Shown here: positions 12,798 through 22,214 of the stretch, in pieces
Layout: each line of letters opens with the position of its first letter
How positions within the stretch are numbered: the first letter of the stretch is position 1
Source: an uncultured Paracoccaceae bacterium
GTDB lineage: Bacteria; Pseudomonadota; Alphaproteobacteria; Rhodobacterales; Rhodobacteraceae
Reading direction: 5' to 3'
DNA: 64,000 nt
Assembly (NCBI GenBank): GCA_947503965.1
Contig: CANNFU010000005.1
Location: 248,001-312,000 of the forward strand
Position numbers and translations under genes: made by a program
Notes under the pieces: model-generated
The model's database searches: none
What the model was told of the DNA's origin: nothing
Seen by the model: the letters and a program-made list of their open reading frames with translations, nothing else

Positions 12798-12835
12798 CCG
12801 CCGCCATCCTGTCCCGGATGCGCGGCGGTTTTTTT
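12798..12835 (+). terminator. Intrinsic terminator
   Basis: A GC-rich hairpin (CCGCCG-c-CATCC paired with GGATG-cg-CGGCGG) is followed by seven T residues on the plus strand. It closes the transcript carrying the 40-codon gene and the folded RNA segment. Confidence 0.85.
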
Positions 12836-12850
12836 GTGAATACCGTTGAT

Positions 12851-13297
12851 TTAGCCGGTGGCCTGATGCGCCTGTAGCGCGTCAAGTGTCGCATCAAAGG
12901 CCAACATGATAGAGGCATGGCGATTTTTATAATCCTTGGCCGGTTCCAATACCTCGAGCCCGTCGAAAGGGGCGGCGGGCACAGGGCCACCGTTTTTGAG
13001 CATGTCAAACAGCTCTTTCCGGCCCTTTTCGATAGTGCTGATGGGCTGACCGACGATAGCCGCCCCGATAACGGCGGCGGCGGCCTGACCCAAGGCGCAG
13101 GCTTTGACGTCCTGGCCGTAGTCTGTGACGATCCCATTCTCGACCTTCAGATCAACAGTAACCGTTGATCCGCAAAGGGGCGCGCGCTTCTTCGCTGTCG
13201 CTGTCGGGTTTTGCAGCCGCGTTGTATGGGGCATGTCAGCGGCCAGCGCCAGAATGCGCGCCGAATAGAGTTTGATCATGTCGTTTTCAGCTGACAT
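12851..13297 (-). CDS. NifU/IscU-like iron-sulfur scaffold protein
   Basis: 148 residues resembling the SufU/IscU/NifU N-terminal scaffold on which Fe-S clusters are built. Two of the three usual cysteine positions are present (APLCGSTV and VKACALGQ). In the third, where the family has a cysteine after the Arg of the C-terminal helix, this protein reads RHASIML. Loss of a ligand suggests a modified or non-scaffold role, for example in cluster transfer. It is convergent with the small-peptide transcript and divergent from hisI. The family call is good, the activity uncertain. Confidence 0.82.
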   Translation of the reverse strand: MSAENDMIKLYSARILALAADMPHTTRLQNPTATAKKRAPLCGSTVTVDLKVENGIVTDYGQDVKACALGQAAAAVIGAAIVGQPISTIEKGRKELFDMLKNGGPVPAAPFDGLEVLEPAKDYKNRHASIMLAFDATLDALQAHQATG

Positions 13298-13364
13298 CGC
13301 GTTTGCCCTTCGTTTCCGTCCCCTTTAGATAATCCCGAATAGCCCCAAAGCAAAGGTTTTCCAC

Positions 13365-13739
13365 ATGTCCTTCGATCCCGCGAGCCTGACATATAATGAC
13401 GCAGGGCTGATCCCCGCGATAGCGCAGGATGCGTCGTCGGGCGAGGTGCTGATGATGGCGTGGATGAACGCGGAAAGCGTGGCGCGCACGCTTGCGACGG
13501 GGCATGTGACCTATTGGTCGCGATCCCGGCAAGAGTTCTGGGTCAAGGGCGCGACCAGCGGAAACACGCAGGCCCTTGTTGAATTCAAGGTGGATTGTGA
13601 CCGCGATTGCCTGCTTTTGGAGGTTAAACAAGAGGGGCCTGCCTGCCACACAGGGCGCCGCACCTGTTTCTATACCGCTGTGCAGGATGGCGCGGAGGTC
13701 GAGATCGTCAAATTGCCGGAAGACCCACCATCCGCCTGA
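13365..13739 (+). CDS. hisI: Phosphoribosyl-AMP cyclohydrolase HisI
   Basis: 124 residues, the single-domain HisI that opens the adenine ring of phosphoribosyl-AMP in histidine biosynthesis (no HisE pyrophosphohydrolase domain is fused). Diagnostic segments are MMAWMN, TYWSRSR, VDCDRDC and the metal-binding [10 protein letters not shown]. Full length for the alphaproteobacterial form. Its last 32 bp overlap the convergent gluQ gene. It stands alone, away from other his genes in this window. Confidence 0.95.
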   Translation: MSFDPASLTYNDAGLIPAIAQDASSGEVLMMAWMNAESVARTLATGHVTYWSRSRQEFWVKGATSGNTQALVEFKVDCDRDCLLLEVKQEGPACHTGRRTCFYTAVQDGAEVEIVKLPEDPPSA

Positions 13740-14559
13740 TATCATTCGGCGTCGCCCCATCGGCCCGGTATTTGGCGATGGCGCGGGCATCGTCCCGCTT
13801 TGCCAGACGTTTGCCGGTGTCGTCGCGGATCAGCCGATGGTGATGATAGACAGGAATGGGATGGCCCAGCAGGTGCGCTAGCAGCACATGAATGCGCGTT
13901 GCTTCGAACAGATCCTCGCCTCGGATAATATGGGTGATACCCTGCGCGTGATCATCCACCACAACGGCCAGATGATAGGCGGCGGCCATGCCACGCCGCG
14001 CAACGGCGACATCGCCGATTGATGTGATCATGTCGCGGGCATCCAATTGCCGCGTTCCGCTATACCGGGCGCCGGTTTCTTCATAGTGCGGCAGGGGGGT
14101 GGCGCGGGCGACCGCCCTTTCCATGTTCAGCCGGATCGCATCGCCTTCCTGGAAATCCGCCATCACCCGGTGCCGACAGGTGCTAGGATAAATACGCCCG
14201 TCCGGCCCATGTGTCGGCACACCTTCCTGCGGTGCGCTGGCAGCATTTTCGATATCGGCGCGGCTGCACGAACAGGGGTAAAGCATGTTCATTTGCGCAA
14301 GTTTCTGGATATTCGCGCGAAAACGCGGCTCTGAGCGCGATTGCTTCATGATCGGCGTAGGCCATGACAGCCCCAGCCAATGCAGATCGTCAATGGCCTG
14401 CTGTTCAAATTCAGGTTTGGAACGGACCCGGTCGATATCATCCATGCGCAGGATGAATGTGCCGCCCGCCGCCATGGCCATGTCGTGGGCCAACATCGCG
14501 GAATAGGCATGGCCCAGATGCAGCGGCCCGGTGGGCGATGGCGCAAAGCGGGTGATCAT
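13708..14559 (-). CDS. gluQ: Glutamyl-Q tRNA(Asp) synthetase GluQRS
   Basis: 283 residues, a truncated glutamyl-tRNA synthetase paralogue that attaches glutamate to queuosine at position 34 of tRNA-Asp. It has the class I signature HLGH in [16 protein letters not shown], a KRLAKRDD version of KMSKS, and the zinc-binding cysteines in YPCSCSR and STCRHR, but no anticodon-binding domain, which separates it from GltX. It overlaps convergent hisI by 32 bp. Full length for the family. Confidence 0.94.
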   Translation of the reverse strand: MITRFAPSPTGPLHLGHAYSAMLAHDMAMAAGGTFILRMDDIDRVRSKPEFEQQAIDDLHWLGLSWPTPIMKQSRSEPRFRANIQKLAQMNMLYPCSCSRADIENAASAPQEGVPTHGPDGRIYPSTCRHRVMADFQEGDAIRLNMERAVARATPLPHYEETGARYSGTRQLDARDMITSIGDVAVARRGMAAAYHLAVVVDDHAQGITHIIRGEDLFEATRIHVLLAHLLGHPIPVYHHHRLIRDDTGKRLAKRDDARAIAKYRADGATPNDIRRMVGLPAI

Positions 14560-14616
14560 GGCCGCCGCCGGATGACATCATTTTTCTCTGTCATGACGCA
14601 AGTGTATGGGGCGTTG

Positions 14617-15972
14617 TCAGGCCGTGTCCAGCGCCATCTGGACCAGCCACTCGGTCCAGTCGCCCTTGGCCCGGTCAGTATAGGCCTTATACCGGTCTTT
14701 GCGGTTCCGTCGCCCGCCTTTCACACCGTCAAGCGGCGGGAACAGGCCGAAATTGACGTTCATCGGCTGAAACGTCTTGGCCTCGGCCCCGCCCGTGATG
14801 TGGGTGACAAGCGCACCCATTGCGGTGGTATGCGGCACCGGATCCAGTGTTTGACCGGTCAGTTCGGCGACCGCCATGCGGCCCGCAAGCAGACCCATGG
14901 CCGCACTTTCAACATAGCCTTCGACGCCAGTGATTTGCCCCGCAAAGCGGATATGCGGTTTGGAGCGCAGGCGCATCTGATCATCCAGCAATGTGGGCGC
15001 GTTGATAAAGGTGTTCCGGTGAATGCCCCCAAGACGAGCAAATTCTGCATTCTCAAGCCCGGGGATCATTTTGAAAACCGTCTTTTGCGCGCCATACTTC
15101 ATCTTGGTTTGAAAGCCGACAATGTTGAAAAGCGTGCCTAATGCGTTGTCACGCCGTAACTGGACGACGGCATAGGCCTTGTTCTGTGGATCATGCGCGT
15201 TGGTCAGGCCGACAGGCTTCATCGGGCCAAAGCGCAATGTCTCGCGACCGCGTTCGGCCATCACCTCGATCGGAAGGCAGCCGTCGAAATAACCTGCGGT
15301 TTCACCCTCTTTGAATTCGGTCTTGTCCGCGGCCAAAAGCGCGTCAATGAACGCCTCATACTGGTCCTTGGTCATGGGGCAGTTCAGATAGGCGGTACGC
15401 TCATCCTCGGTCTCGCCCTTGTCATAGCGCGACTGCATCCATGCGATATCCATATTCACGCTATCGGCATAAACGATCGGCGCAATCGCGTCGAAGAACG
15501 CAAGTGCAGCGGCCCCGGTTTCCGCTTGGATCGCTGCGGCCAGCGCGCCAGAGGTCAGCGGGCCGGTGGCAATGATCCAGTGACCATCATCGGGAAGGGC
15601 GGTGATTTCATCATATGAAATCGTGATGTTAGGGTGCGACCTTAAGGCGGACGTCACGCTTTCGGCGAACGGATCGCGGTCAACGGCCAATGCGCCCCCG
15701 GCAGGCAAACGGTGTTGATAGGCCGTGTTCATGATCAGCCCGTTCGCCTGCATCATTTCCCAATGCAAAAGGCCCACGGCATTCTGTTCATGATCGTCAG
15801 AGCGGAACGAATTGGAACAGACCATTTCGCCCAGATTACCGGTGCGGTGCGCGAAGGTGCCCACCTTTGGCCGCATCTCATGGATGATAACGCGCAACCC
15901 GGCACTGGCCGCTTGCCACGCAGCCTCTGACCCGGCCATGCCGCCGCCGATGATGTTGAGTGTGTGTGTCAT
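14617..15972 (-). CDS. trmFO: tRNA m5U54 methyltransferase TrmFO
   Basis: 451 residues, the folate- and FAD-dependent enzyme that methylates U54 in the T-loop of tRNA. The FAD-binding dinucleotide motif [13 protein letters not shown] is at the N-terminus; [21 protein letters not shown], the [11 protein letters not shown] segment with the catalytic-region cysteine, and [10 protein letters not shown] are all family signatures. The ATG at 15972 (MTHTLNI) is chosen over 15999 as it places the dinucleotide motif at the usual distance from the N-terminus. It lies about 85 bp after a beta-barrel gene, separated by that gene's terminator. Confidence 0.96.
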   Translation of the reverse strand: MTHTLNIIGGGMAGSEAAWQAASAGLRVIIHEMRPKVGTFAHRTGNLGEMVCSNSFRSDDHEQNAVGLLHWEMMQANGLIMNTAYQHRLPAGGALAVDRDPFAESVTSALRSHPNITISYDEITALPDDGHWIIATGPLTSGALAAAIQAETGAAALAFFDAIAPIVYADSVNMDIAWMQSRYDKGETEDERTAYLNCPMTKDQYEAFIDALLAADKTEFKEGETAGYFDGCLPIEVMAERGRETLRFGPMKPVGLTNAHDPQNKAYAVVQLRRDNALGTLFNIVGFQTKMKYGAQKTVFKMIPGLENAEFARLGGIHRNTFINAPTLLDDQMRLRSKPHIRFAGQITGVEGYVESAAMGLLAGRMAVAELTGQTLDPVPHTTAMGALVTHITGGAEAKTFQPMNVNFGLFPPLDGVKGGRRNRKDRYKAYTDRAKGDWTEWLVQMALDTA

Positions 15973-16003
15973 GCCGCGGATGTAATGCGCGTGCGACAAA
16001 ATG

Positions 16004-16031
16004 AAAAGGCCCGCAACCTAAGCTGCGGGCC
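16004..16031 (-). terminator. Intrinsic terminator of beta-barrel gene
   Basis: GGCCCGCA (16008-16015) and TGCGGGCC (16024-16031) pair perfectly; on the minus strand the stem is followed by TTTTCATTTT. It lies 26 bp past the stop of the 16058-16822 gene. Confidence 0.85.
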
Positions 16032-16057
16032 GATCAAACATAACGATTTCTTATAGA

Positions 16058-16822
16058 TCAGCCGCCGAAACCAACAAGTGTACGATCGCCAAAGACCGTG
16101 CCGCCATTCCGGCCGATTGCGTAGCTTGCGCCGATACCAATGTATTCAAGGTCGCCCCCGGTAGTGAAATTCTCATCACCGCTGGAGAAGCGCGTCGAAA
16201 TCTGGCCAAGCTCTGCGTAAAGCGAAGGACCATCATTGAATTGGTATTGTGCGAAAATCGCTGTGTCGCCAAAGGTCAGATCTTCGTTTGCGCCGTTAAA
16301 GATGATCCCGTCTTCGGCGGTATAGGATTCATATTGCAGACCCAGAGAGAAACCATTTCCAATGCCAAACTCAAACAGAACGCCCGCAATTGTGAAATCC
16401 ACATCGGGAGCATCGTCCAGTTCTGCAAACCCGTAATAGGCTTCAAAGCGCGAACGTTCTGACCTGGCCCCGATTTCGACGCCGTAGTTGGTGCTGTCCG
16501 AAAAGTCGGCGATGTCCTGGGCTGCAAACAGGCCAACTGCGGAGTTTGGCGACGTCATGTACATCGCATGAAGTGTCGCGTTGAGCACTTCGTTATCGTC
16601 AAAGCCGCCACTGTCGAAGCTGCTGAAGTTGCCACCAAGCGCAAAAGCGCCGCCCAGGCCAAGCTCTGCCGATCCCAGAAGTGAAAATATTTCCTGATCG
16701 TCATCGTCGTTGGTGAACTGCTTGTATTGTGCCGAGATGGAACCACCATTGAACTGCTGTGCAAGGGCGGGCGTGGTACAGAGCATTGCAATACATGCGG
16801 TGGTCATGAGCCTGAAAGTCAT
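16058..16822 (-). CDS. Outer-membrane beta-barrel protein (copy 2)
   Basis: 254 residues with a Sec signal peptide (MTTACIAMLCTTPALA, cleavage before QQFNG), followed by alternating amphipathic strands rich in Gly, Asp and aromatic residues, as in small porin-like beta-barrels. Examples are GGSISAQYKQF and LYAELGQISTRF. The C-terminus ends TLVGFGG, not the usual terminal Phe. It is one of two tandem minus-strand paralogues with matching layout. No specific transport role can be read. It has its own terminator. Confidence 0.72.
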   Translation of the reverse strand: MTFRLMTTACIAMLCTTPALAQQFNGGSISAQYKQFTNDDDDQEIFSLLGSAELGLGGAFALGGNFSSFDSGGFDDNEVLNATLHAMYMTSPNSAVGLFAAQDIADFSDSTNYGVEIGARSERSRFEAYYGFAELDDAPDVDFTIAGVLFEFGIGNGFSLGLQYESYTAEDGIIFNGANEDLTFGDTAIFAQYQFNDGPSLYAELGQISTRFSSGDENFTTGGDLEYIGIGASYAIGRNGGTVFGDRTLVGFGG

Positions 16823-17030
16823 AATAATCTCCGTTATCAGTGCATTTTGATTGCCTGATACAATTCAGGCGCGACCGGCGCAGCCCGAGAATTATGGCAA
16901 ATTCAAGATGTGTCTGATTTGCAATGAATTTGTAAGCCGCGCCGAAGCTATCCCTGTCAGAGGCCCGCTGGATTGCACAGGGGGCGATTGGCAGTTGGAG
17001 CAGATGAAGAGCGCGGTCCGCAGAACTAAC

Positions 17031-17058
17031 AAAAAAAGTCCCGCAATTCTGCGAGGCC
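17031..17058 (-). terminator. Intrinsic terminator of beta-barrel gene
   Basis: On the minus strand an imperfect stem CCTCGCA-gaat-TGCGGG is followed by a run of seven T residues (17031-17037). It stands 25 bp past the end of the 17083-17808 gene. Confidence 0.75.
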
Positions 17059-17082
17059 TTTGCTGTTCTTCAAACGTGGGCT

Positions 17083-17808
17083 TTAGAAGGCCAGTGGCGC
17101 GCTGGAAAAGATGCTGCGCGGTGAGAATGTCAGGCCCTGATTGGGGCCAAACCCGATCTCTGCCCCAATTGACAAAAACGAGTCGTCTTCGCTTGCGAAA
17201 CCGTCGCCATCCAGTTCGATTGTGCCAATCTTGCCGAAGATGCTGACCATGTCCGCAACCATGTAAGAGCCGCCGATTTCCAGTGTTGTGACCGACAGAT
17301 CGGCGATAGAGATGTCATAGTTGACGCGATCAAGACCGCCGATAACCTCTATGCCGCGTCCAAGATCATACTCGAACTCCGCCCCAAAGAAACTGACCTC
17401 CGTGTCGCTGTCTTCCGGCTCACCAGCGCCAATATAGGCTTCGACGCGCCCTTGCCCAAAATCGAATGCGGCATCAGCGCCAAACAGATCAACATCGGCA
17501 TCGTCGGTGCTATCCTGACCGATGAAGAGACCAAAACCCGAACGGGCACCTGTCTTGTAGATCCCGTGGAGTGTAAAACTGTTCGCGTTGTCGTCACTGG
17601 CCGAGTTTGAGTAGAGCGAAAGATCGGCGGCAACAGCGAATTGCGGTGTGATCGTGAATTCGGCCCCACCAAAATACGATGTCACGGATTCGTCGAAATC
17701 GTTGAAAGACTGATACTCCAGACCGATTTCGGCGCCGGTGAAGCTTTGTGCGACGCCCGCTGTGGCACCGGCGACGACCATCGCTGTCGAAAGAAGAAAT
17801 GTCTTCAT
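17083..17808 (-). CDS. Outer-membrane beta-barrel protein (copy 1)
   Basis: 241 residues: signal peptide (MKTFLLSTAMVVAGATAGVA, cleavage before QSF), then about ten amphipathic strands such as GAEIGLEYQSF and YMVADMVSIFGKIG, ending SSAPLAF with the C-terminal phenylalanine typical of outer-membrane barrels. The second of two adjacent ATGs (17808) is preferred because AGGA is then 6 bases upstream. It has the same length and strand pattern as the next downstream gene, consistent with tandem duplication and divergence. Substrate unknown. Confidence 0.75.
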   Translation of the reverse strand: MKTFLLSTAMVVAGATAGVAQSFTGAEIGLEYQSFNDFDESVTSYFGGAEFTITPQFAVAADLSLYSNSASDDNANSFTLHGIYKTGARSGFGLFIGQDSTDDADVDLFGADAAFDFGQGRVEAYIGAGEPEDSDTEVSFFGAEFEYDLGRGIEVIGGLDRVNYDISIADLSVTTLEIGGSYMVADMVSIFGKIGTIELDGDGFASEDDSFLSIGAEIGFGPNQGLTFSPRSIFSSAPLAF

Positions 17809-17919
17809 CATGAGTCCTATCCCTTTAAGTTCCTGTTGCACCTATCAACCAATGGCTGCAATGCGTCTACGGCGCTGATAGTGAGCTGACGGCGCTTTGG
17901 TCCATTCCCGCGCACCCTC

Positions 17920-17934
17920 GCCTGATGGTCAGGC
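17920..17934. repeat. 15-bp palindrome between gyrA and a beta-barrel gene
   Basis: GCCTGA-tgg-TCAGGC forms a near-perfect palindrome in the 170-bp spacer between the end of gyrA (17979) and the start of the beta-barrel gene (17808). It could be an operator for the barrel gene or a short gyrA 3' hairpin; there is no T-tract on the minus side. Confidence 0.3.
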
Positions 17935-17978
17935 AATAATTCGCCCATCAGTGCAATGGGTGCCGCAGCAGCGCGCCG

Positions 17979-20717
17979 TTAGCTTTCGTTCTCGGTGTCT
18001 TCGTCACCCTGATCAGCGATCCAGGCGACACTGACCACCGTTTCACCTTTGCCCGTATCAAACACTTTCACACCACCTGCACCGCGCGACCGGAATGAAA
18101 TTCCTTCGACCGGCACCCGGATGGATTGCCCCGTGGATGTCACAAGCATGATCTGGTCAGACATTTCGACAGGGAAGGAGGTCACCAGTGGTCCGCCGCG
18201 CATCGCCTTGTCCATAGCAGCCACGCCCATGCCCCCGCGTCCGCGCACCGGATAGTCATGGCTAGAGCTGAGTTTGCCGGAACCTTTGGCGGTGATCGTC
18301 AGGATCAGGTTTTCTGCCGCTGACATTTCGGCATAGCGTTCCTGACTGATCTGGCCCGGTGTGGCCTCTTCATCCTCATTCTCGGCATCATCTGCCAGTC
18401 CTGCCATCGCGCGGCGCATTTTCAGATAGGCCGCACGCTCTTCCGCTTCGGCCTTGAAGTGGCGGATGATCGACATGCTGACAACCTTGTCGTCACCTTG
18501 CAATCTGATGCCACGCACCCCGACCGAGGAACGTGAGTTGAAGACGCGCACATCGGTAGCTGGGAAGCGAATGGCGCGGCCTGAGTCGGTCACCAGCATC
18601 ACGTCATCATCGTTGGATGCGATGCGCGCATTGATCAGCGTCGTGTCGGCATGTTCTTCTTCGAACTTCATGGCGATCTTGCCGTTGCGCATCACATTTG
18701 TGAAGTCTGACAGCTTGTTACGGCGCACAGTTCCAGCCGAGGTTGCAAAGACAACCTGCAGGTCGTCCCATTCTTCCTCGGGCCGGTCCACGGGCATGAT
18801 CGCGGCAATCGACACGCCTTGCGGGATCGGCAGGATGTTGATGATCGCCTTGCCCTTCGCCGTGCGGTTGCCCAGCGGCAGGCGCCAGGTTTTCAACTTG
18901 TAGACCATCCCGTCTGTCGTGAAGAACAGAAGCTGCGTATGGGTGTTGGCGACAAAGAGGGTGGTGACCACATCCTCTTCCTTGGTCTGCATGGATGACA
19001 GGCCCTTGCCACCGCGGCGCTGCGCGCGGAAATCGGCGAGGGCGGTGCGTTTGATGTAGCCGCCGGATGTGACGGTAACGACCATGTCTTCTTTTTCGAT
19101 CAGGTCTTCGTCTTCCATGTCGCCTGACCAGTCGACAATCTCTGTCCGGCGGGGCACGGCAAAGAGTTCGCGGACCTCGTGCAATTCGTCGCGAATGATC
19201 TGCATGATACGGTCGCGTGATCCGAGAATTTCCAGATATTCCCGTATCTTACCGGCCAATTCTTGCAGTTCGTCAGTGACTTCCTTGACCCCGATCTGGG
19301 TCAGGCGTTGCAGGCGCAGATCAAGGATGGCGCGGGCCTGTGTTTCGGACAGGTTATAGGTGCCGTCATCATTGGCCGTGTGGGTCGGATCATCAATCAG
19401 CGCGATATATTCCAGGATCGACGCAGCCGGCCAGCGCCGTGTCATCAGCTTTTCGCGGGCGGTTGCAGCATCGGCGGACTGTCGGATAGTGGCAACAACT
19501 TCGTCGATATTGGTGACAGCCACGGCCAGACCGCACAGGACATGTGACCGTTCGCGGGCTTTGCGCAGATCAAACGCGGTGCGGCGGGCGACCACCTCTT
19601 CGCGGAAATCGACAAAAGCGGTCAGGAAGCCGCGCAGGTTCAACTGTTCAGGCTTGCCACCATTGAGCGCCAGCATATTGCAGCCAAAGCTGGTTTGCAT
19701 GGGCGTAAAGCGGAAAAGCTGGTTCAGCACGACTTCGCCGGTGGCGTCGCGTTTTAGTTCGACGACAACGCGCACGCCGTTCCGGTCGGATTCGTCCTGC
19801 ACGTGGGCGATGCCTTCGATCCGTTTGTCGCGCGCGGCCTCGGCGATCCGGTCGATCATCGTGGCCTTGTTCACCTGATAGGGGATTTCCTCAATAATGA
19901 TCGCATAGCGGTCCTTGCGGATTTCCTCGATCTTGGTTTTGGCGCGGATGATGACGGATCCGCGCCCTTCGAGATAGGCTTTGCGCGCACCGGACCGGCC
20001 AAGGATAAGCCCGCCCGTGGGGAAATCGGGGCCGGGGATGTAATCAATCAACTGCTCCGACGACAGATCCGGCTCATCAATAATGGCCAGCGTGGCATCA
20101 ATGACTTCGCCCAGATTGTGGGGCGGTATGTTGGTGGCCATGCCCACGGCGATACCGCCGGCGCCATTGACCAGCATGTTCGGGAAACGCGACGGCAGGA
20201 CGCTAGGTTCGCGTTCTTTGCCGTCATAATTGTCCATGAAATCGACCGTGTCCTTGGGCAGGTCTTCGGTCATGTATTGCGCGACTTTGGCAAGGCGGCT
20301 TTCCGTATAGCGCATCGCGGCCGCGCCATCGCCATCCATGGAGCCGAAATTGCCCTGACCGTCGATCAGCGGCAGGGACATCGAGAAATCCTGCGCCATC
20401 CGCACCAGCGCGTCATAGATCGCGGAATCACCATGCGGGTGATAAGACCCCATGACGTCGCCCACCGATTTTGCGGACTTGCGGTAGGATTTATCGGCGG
20501 TGATCCCTTTCTCATACATCGAATAAATGATGCGACGGTGCACAGGTTTTAAGCCATCGCGCAGATCGGGGATTGCACGCGACACGATGACGCTCATCGC
20601 GTAGTCGAGATAGCTGGTCTTCAGTTCGTGTTCGATCGTGACGGAAGGGCCGGTATACGCGGGGCGCATTGGCGGCATTTCATCATCATTTTTAGGGGTT
20701 TCTGGGGTGTCGTTCAC
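17979..20717 (-). CDS. gyrA: DNA gyrase subunit A
   Basis: 912 residues, the cutting subunit of gyrase (A2B2), which introduces negative supercoils. The active-site tyrosine is in [11 protein letters not shown]; the quinolone-resistance region reads [18 protein letters not shown], with the wild-type Ser and Asp retained, so no target-site quinolone resistance is predicted. The C-terminal pinwheel carries the GyrA-box-type segment [11 protein letters not shown] charged insert near residues 770-795 ([16 protein letters not shown]) is typical of alphaproteobacterial GyrA. The leader upstream holds an inverted repeat; usg diverges from it. Confidence 0.97.
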   Translation of the reverse strand: MNDTPETPKNDDEMPPMRPAYTGPSVTIEHELKTSYLDYAMSVIVSRAIPDLRDGLKPVHRRIIYSMYEKGITADKSYRKSAKSVGDVMGSYHPHGDSAIYDALVRMAQDFSMSLPLIDGQGNFGSMDGDGAAAMRYTESRLAKVAQYMTEDLPKDTVDFMDNYDGKEREPSVLPSRFPNMLVNGAGGIAVGMATNIPPHNLGEVIDATLAIIDEPDLSSEQLIDYIPGPDFPTGGLILGRSGARKAYLEGRGSVIIRAKTKIEEIRKDRYAIIIEEIPYQVNKATMIDRIAEAARDKRIEGIAHVQDESDRNGVRVVVELKRDATGEVVLNQLFRFTPMQTSFGCNMLALNGGKPEQLNLRGFLTAFVDFREEVVARRTAFDLRKARERSHVLCGLAVAVTNIDEVVATIRQSADAATAREKLMTRRWPAASILEYIALIDDPTHTANDDGTYNLSETQARAILDLRLQRLTQIGVKEVTDELQELAGKIREYLEILGSRDRIMQIIRDELHEVRELFAVPRRTEIVDWSGDMEDEDLIEKEDMVVTVTSGGYIKRTALADFRAQRRGGKGLSSMQTKEEDVVTTLFVANTHTQLLFFTTDGMVYKLKTWRLPLGNRTAKGKAIINILPIPQGVSIAAIMPVDRPEEEWDDLQVVFATSAGTVRRNKLSDFTNVMRNGKIAMKFEEEHADTTLINARIASNDDDVMLVTDSGRAIRFPATDVRVFNSRSSVGVRGIRLQGDDKVVSMSIIRHFKAEAEERAAYLKMRRAMAGLADDAENEDEEATPGQISQERYAEMSAAENLILTITAKGSGKLSSSHDYPVRGRGGMGVAAMDKAMRGGPLVTSFPVEMSDQIMLVTSTGQSIRVPVEGISFRSRGAGGVKVFDTGKGETVVSVAWIADQGDEDTENES

Positions 20718-20754
20718 GTGGACCGCCTGTTGTTACTGGCACTGCTATATTTCG

Positions 20755-20792
20755 TTGCACCCGTTGTATCAGACACTTGATGTTGGGTGCAA
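20755..20792. repeat. Inverted repeat upstream of gyrA
   Basis: TTGCACCC (20755-20762) and GGGTGCAA (20785-20792) are perfect inverse copies separated by 22 bp, with a weaker inner ATCA/TGAT pairing. The element sits 38 bp upstream of the gyrA start and could be a leader hairpin or an operator. Confidence 0.4.
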
Positions 20793-20911
20793 TGGCGGAT
20801 CCGGGTCACTGTTAGCAGCCAAGTTGAACCGGTGATAATGAATTGTTTTTATTGACTTATTTTTGATCTTCGGAATCATTTTCTGAAAAGAGAGCAGAAA
20901 CAGGAGCCTTC

Positions 20912-21178
20912 ATGCAGTCGGAAACAGAGTTAATGATGAAAGGGTACGGGCTGACCACGGCCGAGATGTTCTACCACATGCCGGATCATCCGCATGTCTT
21001 GAACACCTTTGTCTGGCAGGATTACGATCTTGCCCCGGACCATGATAAGCTATTGAAATTTATCAGTTTCTGGCAAGAAGAGCTTGATGGTCCGCTGCAT
21101 TCAGTGCGCTTTGTGCACCGCAAGATGATCAGTGCAGGCGAATGGCGGCATGTGACCGGCGAATTTCGCTATCACTAA
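20912..21178 (+). CDS. usg: Usg family protein
   Basis: 88 residues matching the short alphaproteobacterial Usg family, with the segments KGYGLTTAEMFYHMPDHP and LNTFVWQDYDLAPD. Family members are found next to many housekeeping genes and have no established function. GGAG stands 7 bases before the ATG at 20912. Divergent from gyrA over a 194-bp spacer. Confidence 0.9.
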   Translation: MQSETELMMKGYGLTTAEMFYHMPDHPHVLNTFVWQDYDLAPDHDKLLKFISFWQEELDGPLHSVRFVHRKMISAGEWRHVTGEFRYH

Positions 21179-21389
21179 CACGGTCTGATGATCGTTCGCT
21201 TTTGGCGTCGGGCTCAGCGGGATATCTCCGCGCCCTGCGCCGCCGCGCTGCAATGGCAATTTGTCTATGCACAGAAAGGTGACGGCTGTAATTCACCAAG
21301 GAAAGCTGATCTGACGGTCGGTGCTGTTGCGCAATCCTCCAGCACTTAATGCTTTGACATTCCATCCATTTTGATTGACCACTGGACCT

Positions 21390-21471
21390 ACAACAGGGGC
21401 ATCCAGGCATCGGCTTGGGTTGAGACGTACCCTTTGAACCTGAACCGGCTCATACCGGCGGAGGAAGTTGT
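21390..21471 (+). promoter_or_regulatory. TPP riboswitch (THI element)
   Basis: The conserved THI-box elements appear in order: AGGGGCAT, TTGAGACGTACCCTTTGAAC, CTGAACCGG with the paired CCGGCGGAGGAAG. The closing P1 stem is ACAAC (21390-21394) with GTTGT (21467-21471). It lies 62 bp upstream of tenA and should lower its expression when thiamine pyrophosphate is plentiful. Confidence 0.95.
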
Positions 21472-21500
21472 GTGCGATCCGTCATCCTGATGGCCGCTGC

Positions 21501-21531
21501 GCATCCTCTTCGCCATAGCAAGAGGAGATGC
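21501..21531 (+). promoter_or_regulatory. SD-sequestering hairpin of tenA leader
   Basis: GCATC-CTCTT (21501-21510) pairs with AAGAG-GA-GATGC (21520-21531), burying the AGGAG ribosome-binding site (21523-21527) of tenA. No T-tract follows, so the riboswitch most likely acts on translation initiation rather than on termination. Confidence 0.65.
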
Positions 21532-21533
21532 AG

Positions 21534-22214
21534 ATGAGTTTCACGCAAGAGCTTTGGTCGCATACTGCGGATTTGCAGACACATATTCGCAACATGCCAT
21601 TCAACGCAGAACTGGCCGCCGGGACGCTGCCATCGGCGACGTTCCGGGAATATATCATTCAGGATGCGCATTATCTGGAAGGGTTTGCGCGGGCTTTGGC
21701 CCTTGCGGGCAGTCGCGGGCCCGATGCGCCTGCGATTGCGCAATTGGCAGGCTCTGCCAACGGGGCGATTGCTGTCGAACGGCAGTTACATGCTGAATAT
21801 ATGACGCTTTACGGTGTGTCGCCTGCGGATTTCGCGGGCACGCCGCCCTCGCAGGCCTGCGATCACTATGTCAGCTTTCTGATCAGATCAGCAGCGGTCG
21901 ATCCCTTTGCGGTCGCGGTCACAGCTTTGCTGCCTTGCTTTTGGATTTATCAACGTGTCGGCGTATCGATCCACGAACGCGCGGCGGCGGATCATCCCTA
22001 TCGGGCCTGGATCGACACCTATGCCAGCGATGATTTCGCGCAATCCGTGCAGCGTATGCTGGATCTGACCGACGCATTGGCCGCACAGGCCGATGATCCC
22101 ACGCGGGGGGCGATGCGTGATGCGTTTGTGCGATCATCCTGGCATGAATGGCGGTTCTGGGACAGCGCCTATCACAGGGAAGGCTGGCCAGAGGCGATCA
22201 GCCCGCCCGCTTGA
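21534..22214 (+). CDS. tenA: Thiaminase II / aminopyrimidine aminohydrolase TenA
   Basis: 226 residues, TenA family. These enzymes hydrolyse aminomethylpyrimidines (salvage of degraded thiamine) or thiamine to HMP. The catalytic cysteine lies in ALLPCFWIYQRVG and the C-terminal glutamate in SSWHEWRFWDSAY, both at their usual places. The ATG at 21534 is preferred over the one at 21528 because AGGAG then sits 6 bases upstream. A TPP riboswitch and an SD-masking hairpin precede it. It stands alone, without other thi genes nearby, which favours salvage. Confidence 0.95.
   Translation: MSFTQELWSHTADLQTHIRNMPFNAELAAGTLPSATFREYIIQDAHYLEGFARALALAGSRGPDAPAIAQLAGSANGAIAVERQLHAEYMTLYGVSPADFAGTPPSQACDHYVSFLIRSAAVDPFAVAVTALLPCFWIYQRVGVSIHERAAADHPYRAWIDTYASDDFAQSVQRMLDLTDALAAQADDPTRGAMRDAFVRSSWHEWRFWDSAYHREGWPEAISPPA

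Noticed and set aside
21188-21349. 53-codon plus-strand frame upstream of the TPP riboswitch
   Set aside because: No ribosome-binding site, no coherent codon bias, and it ends within the likely promoter region of tenA.
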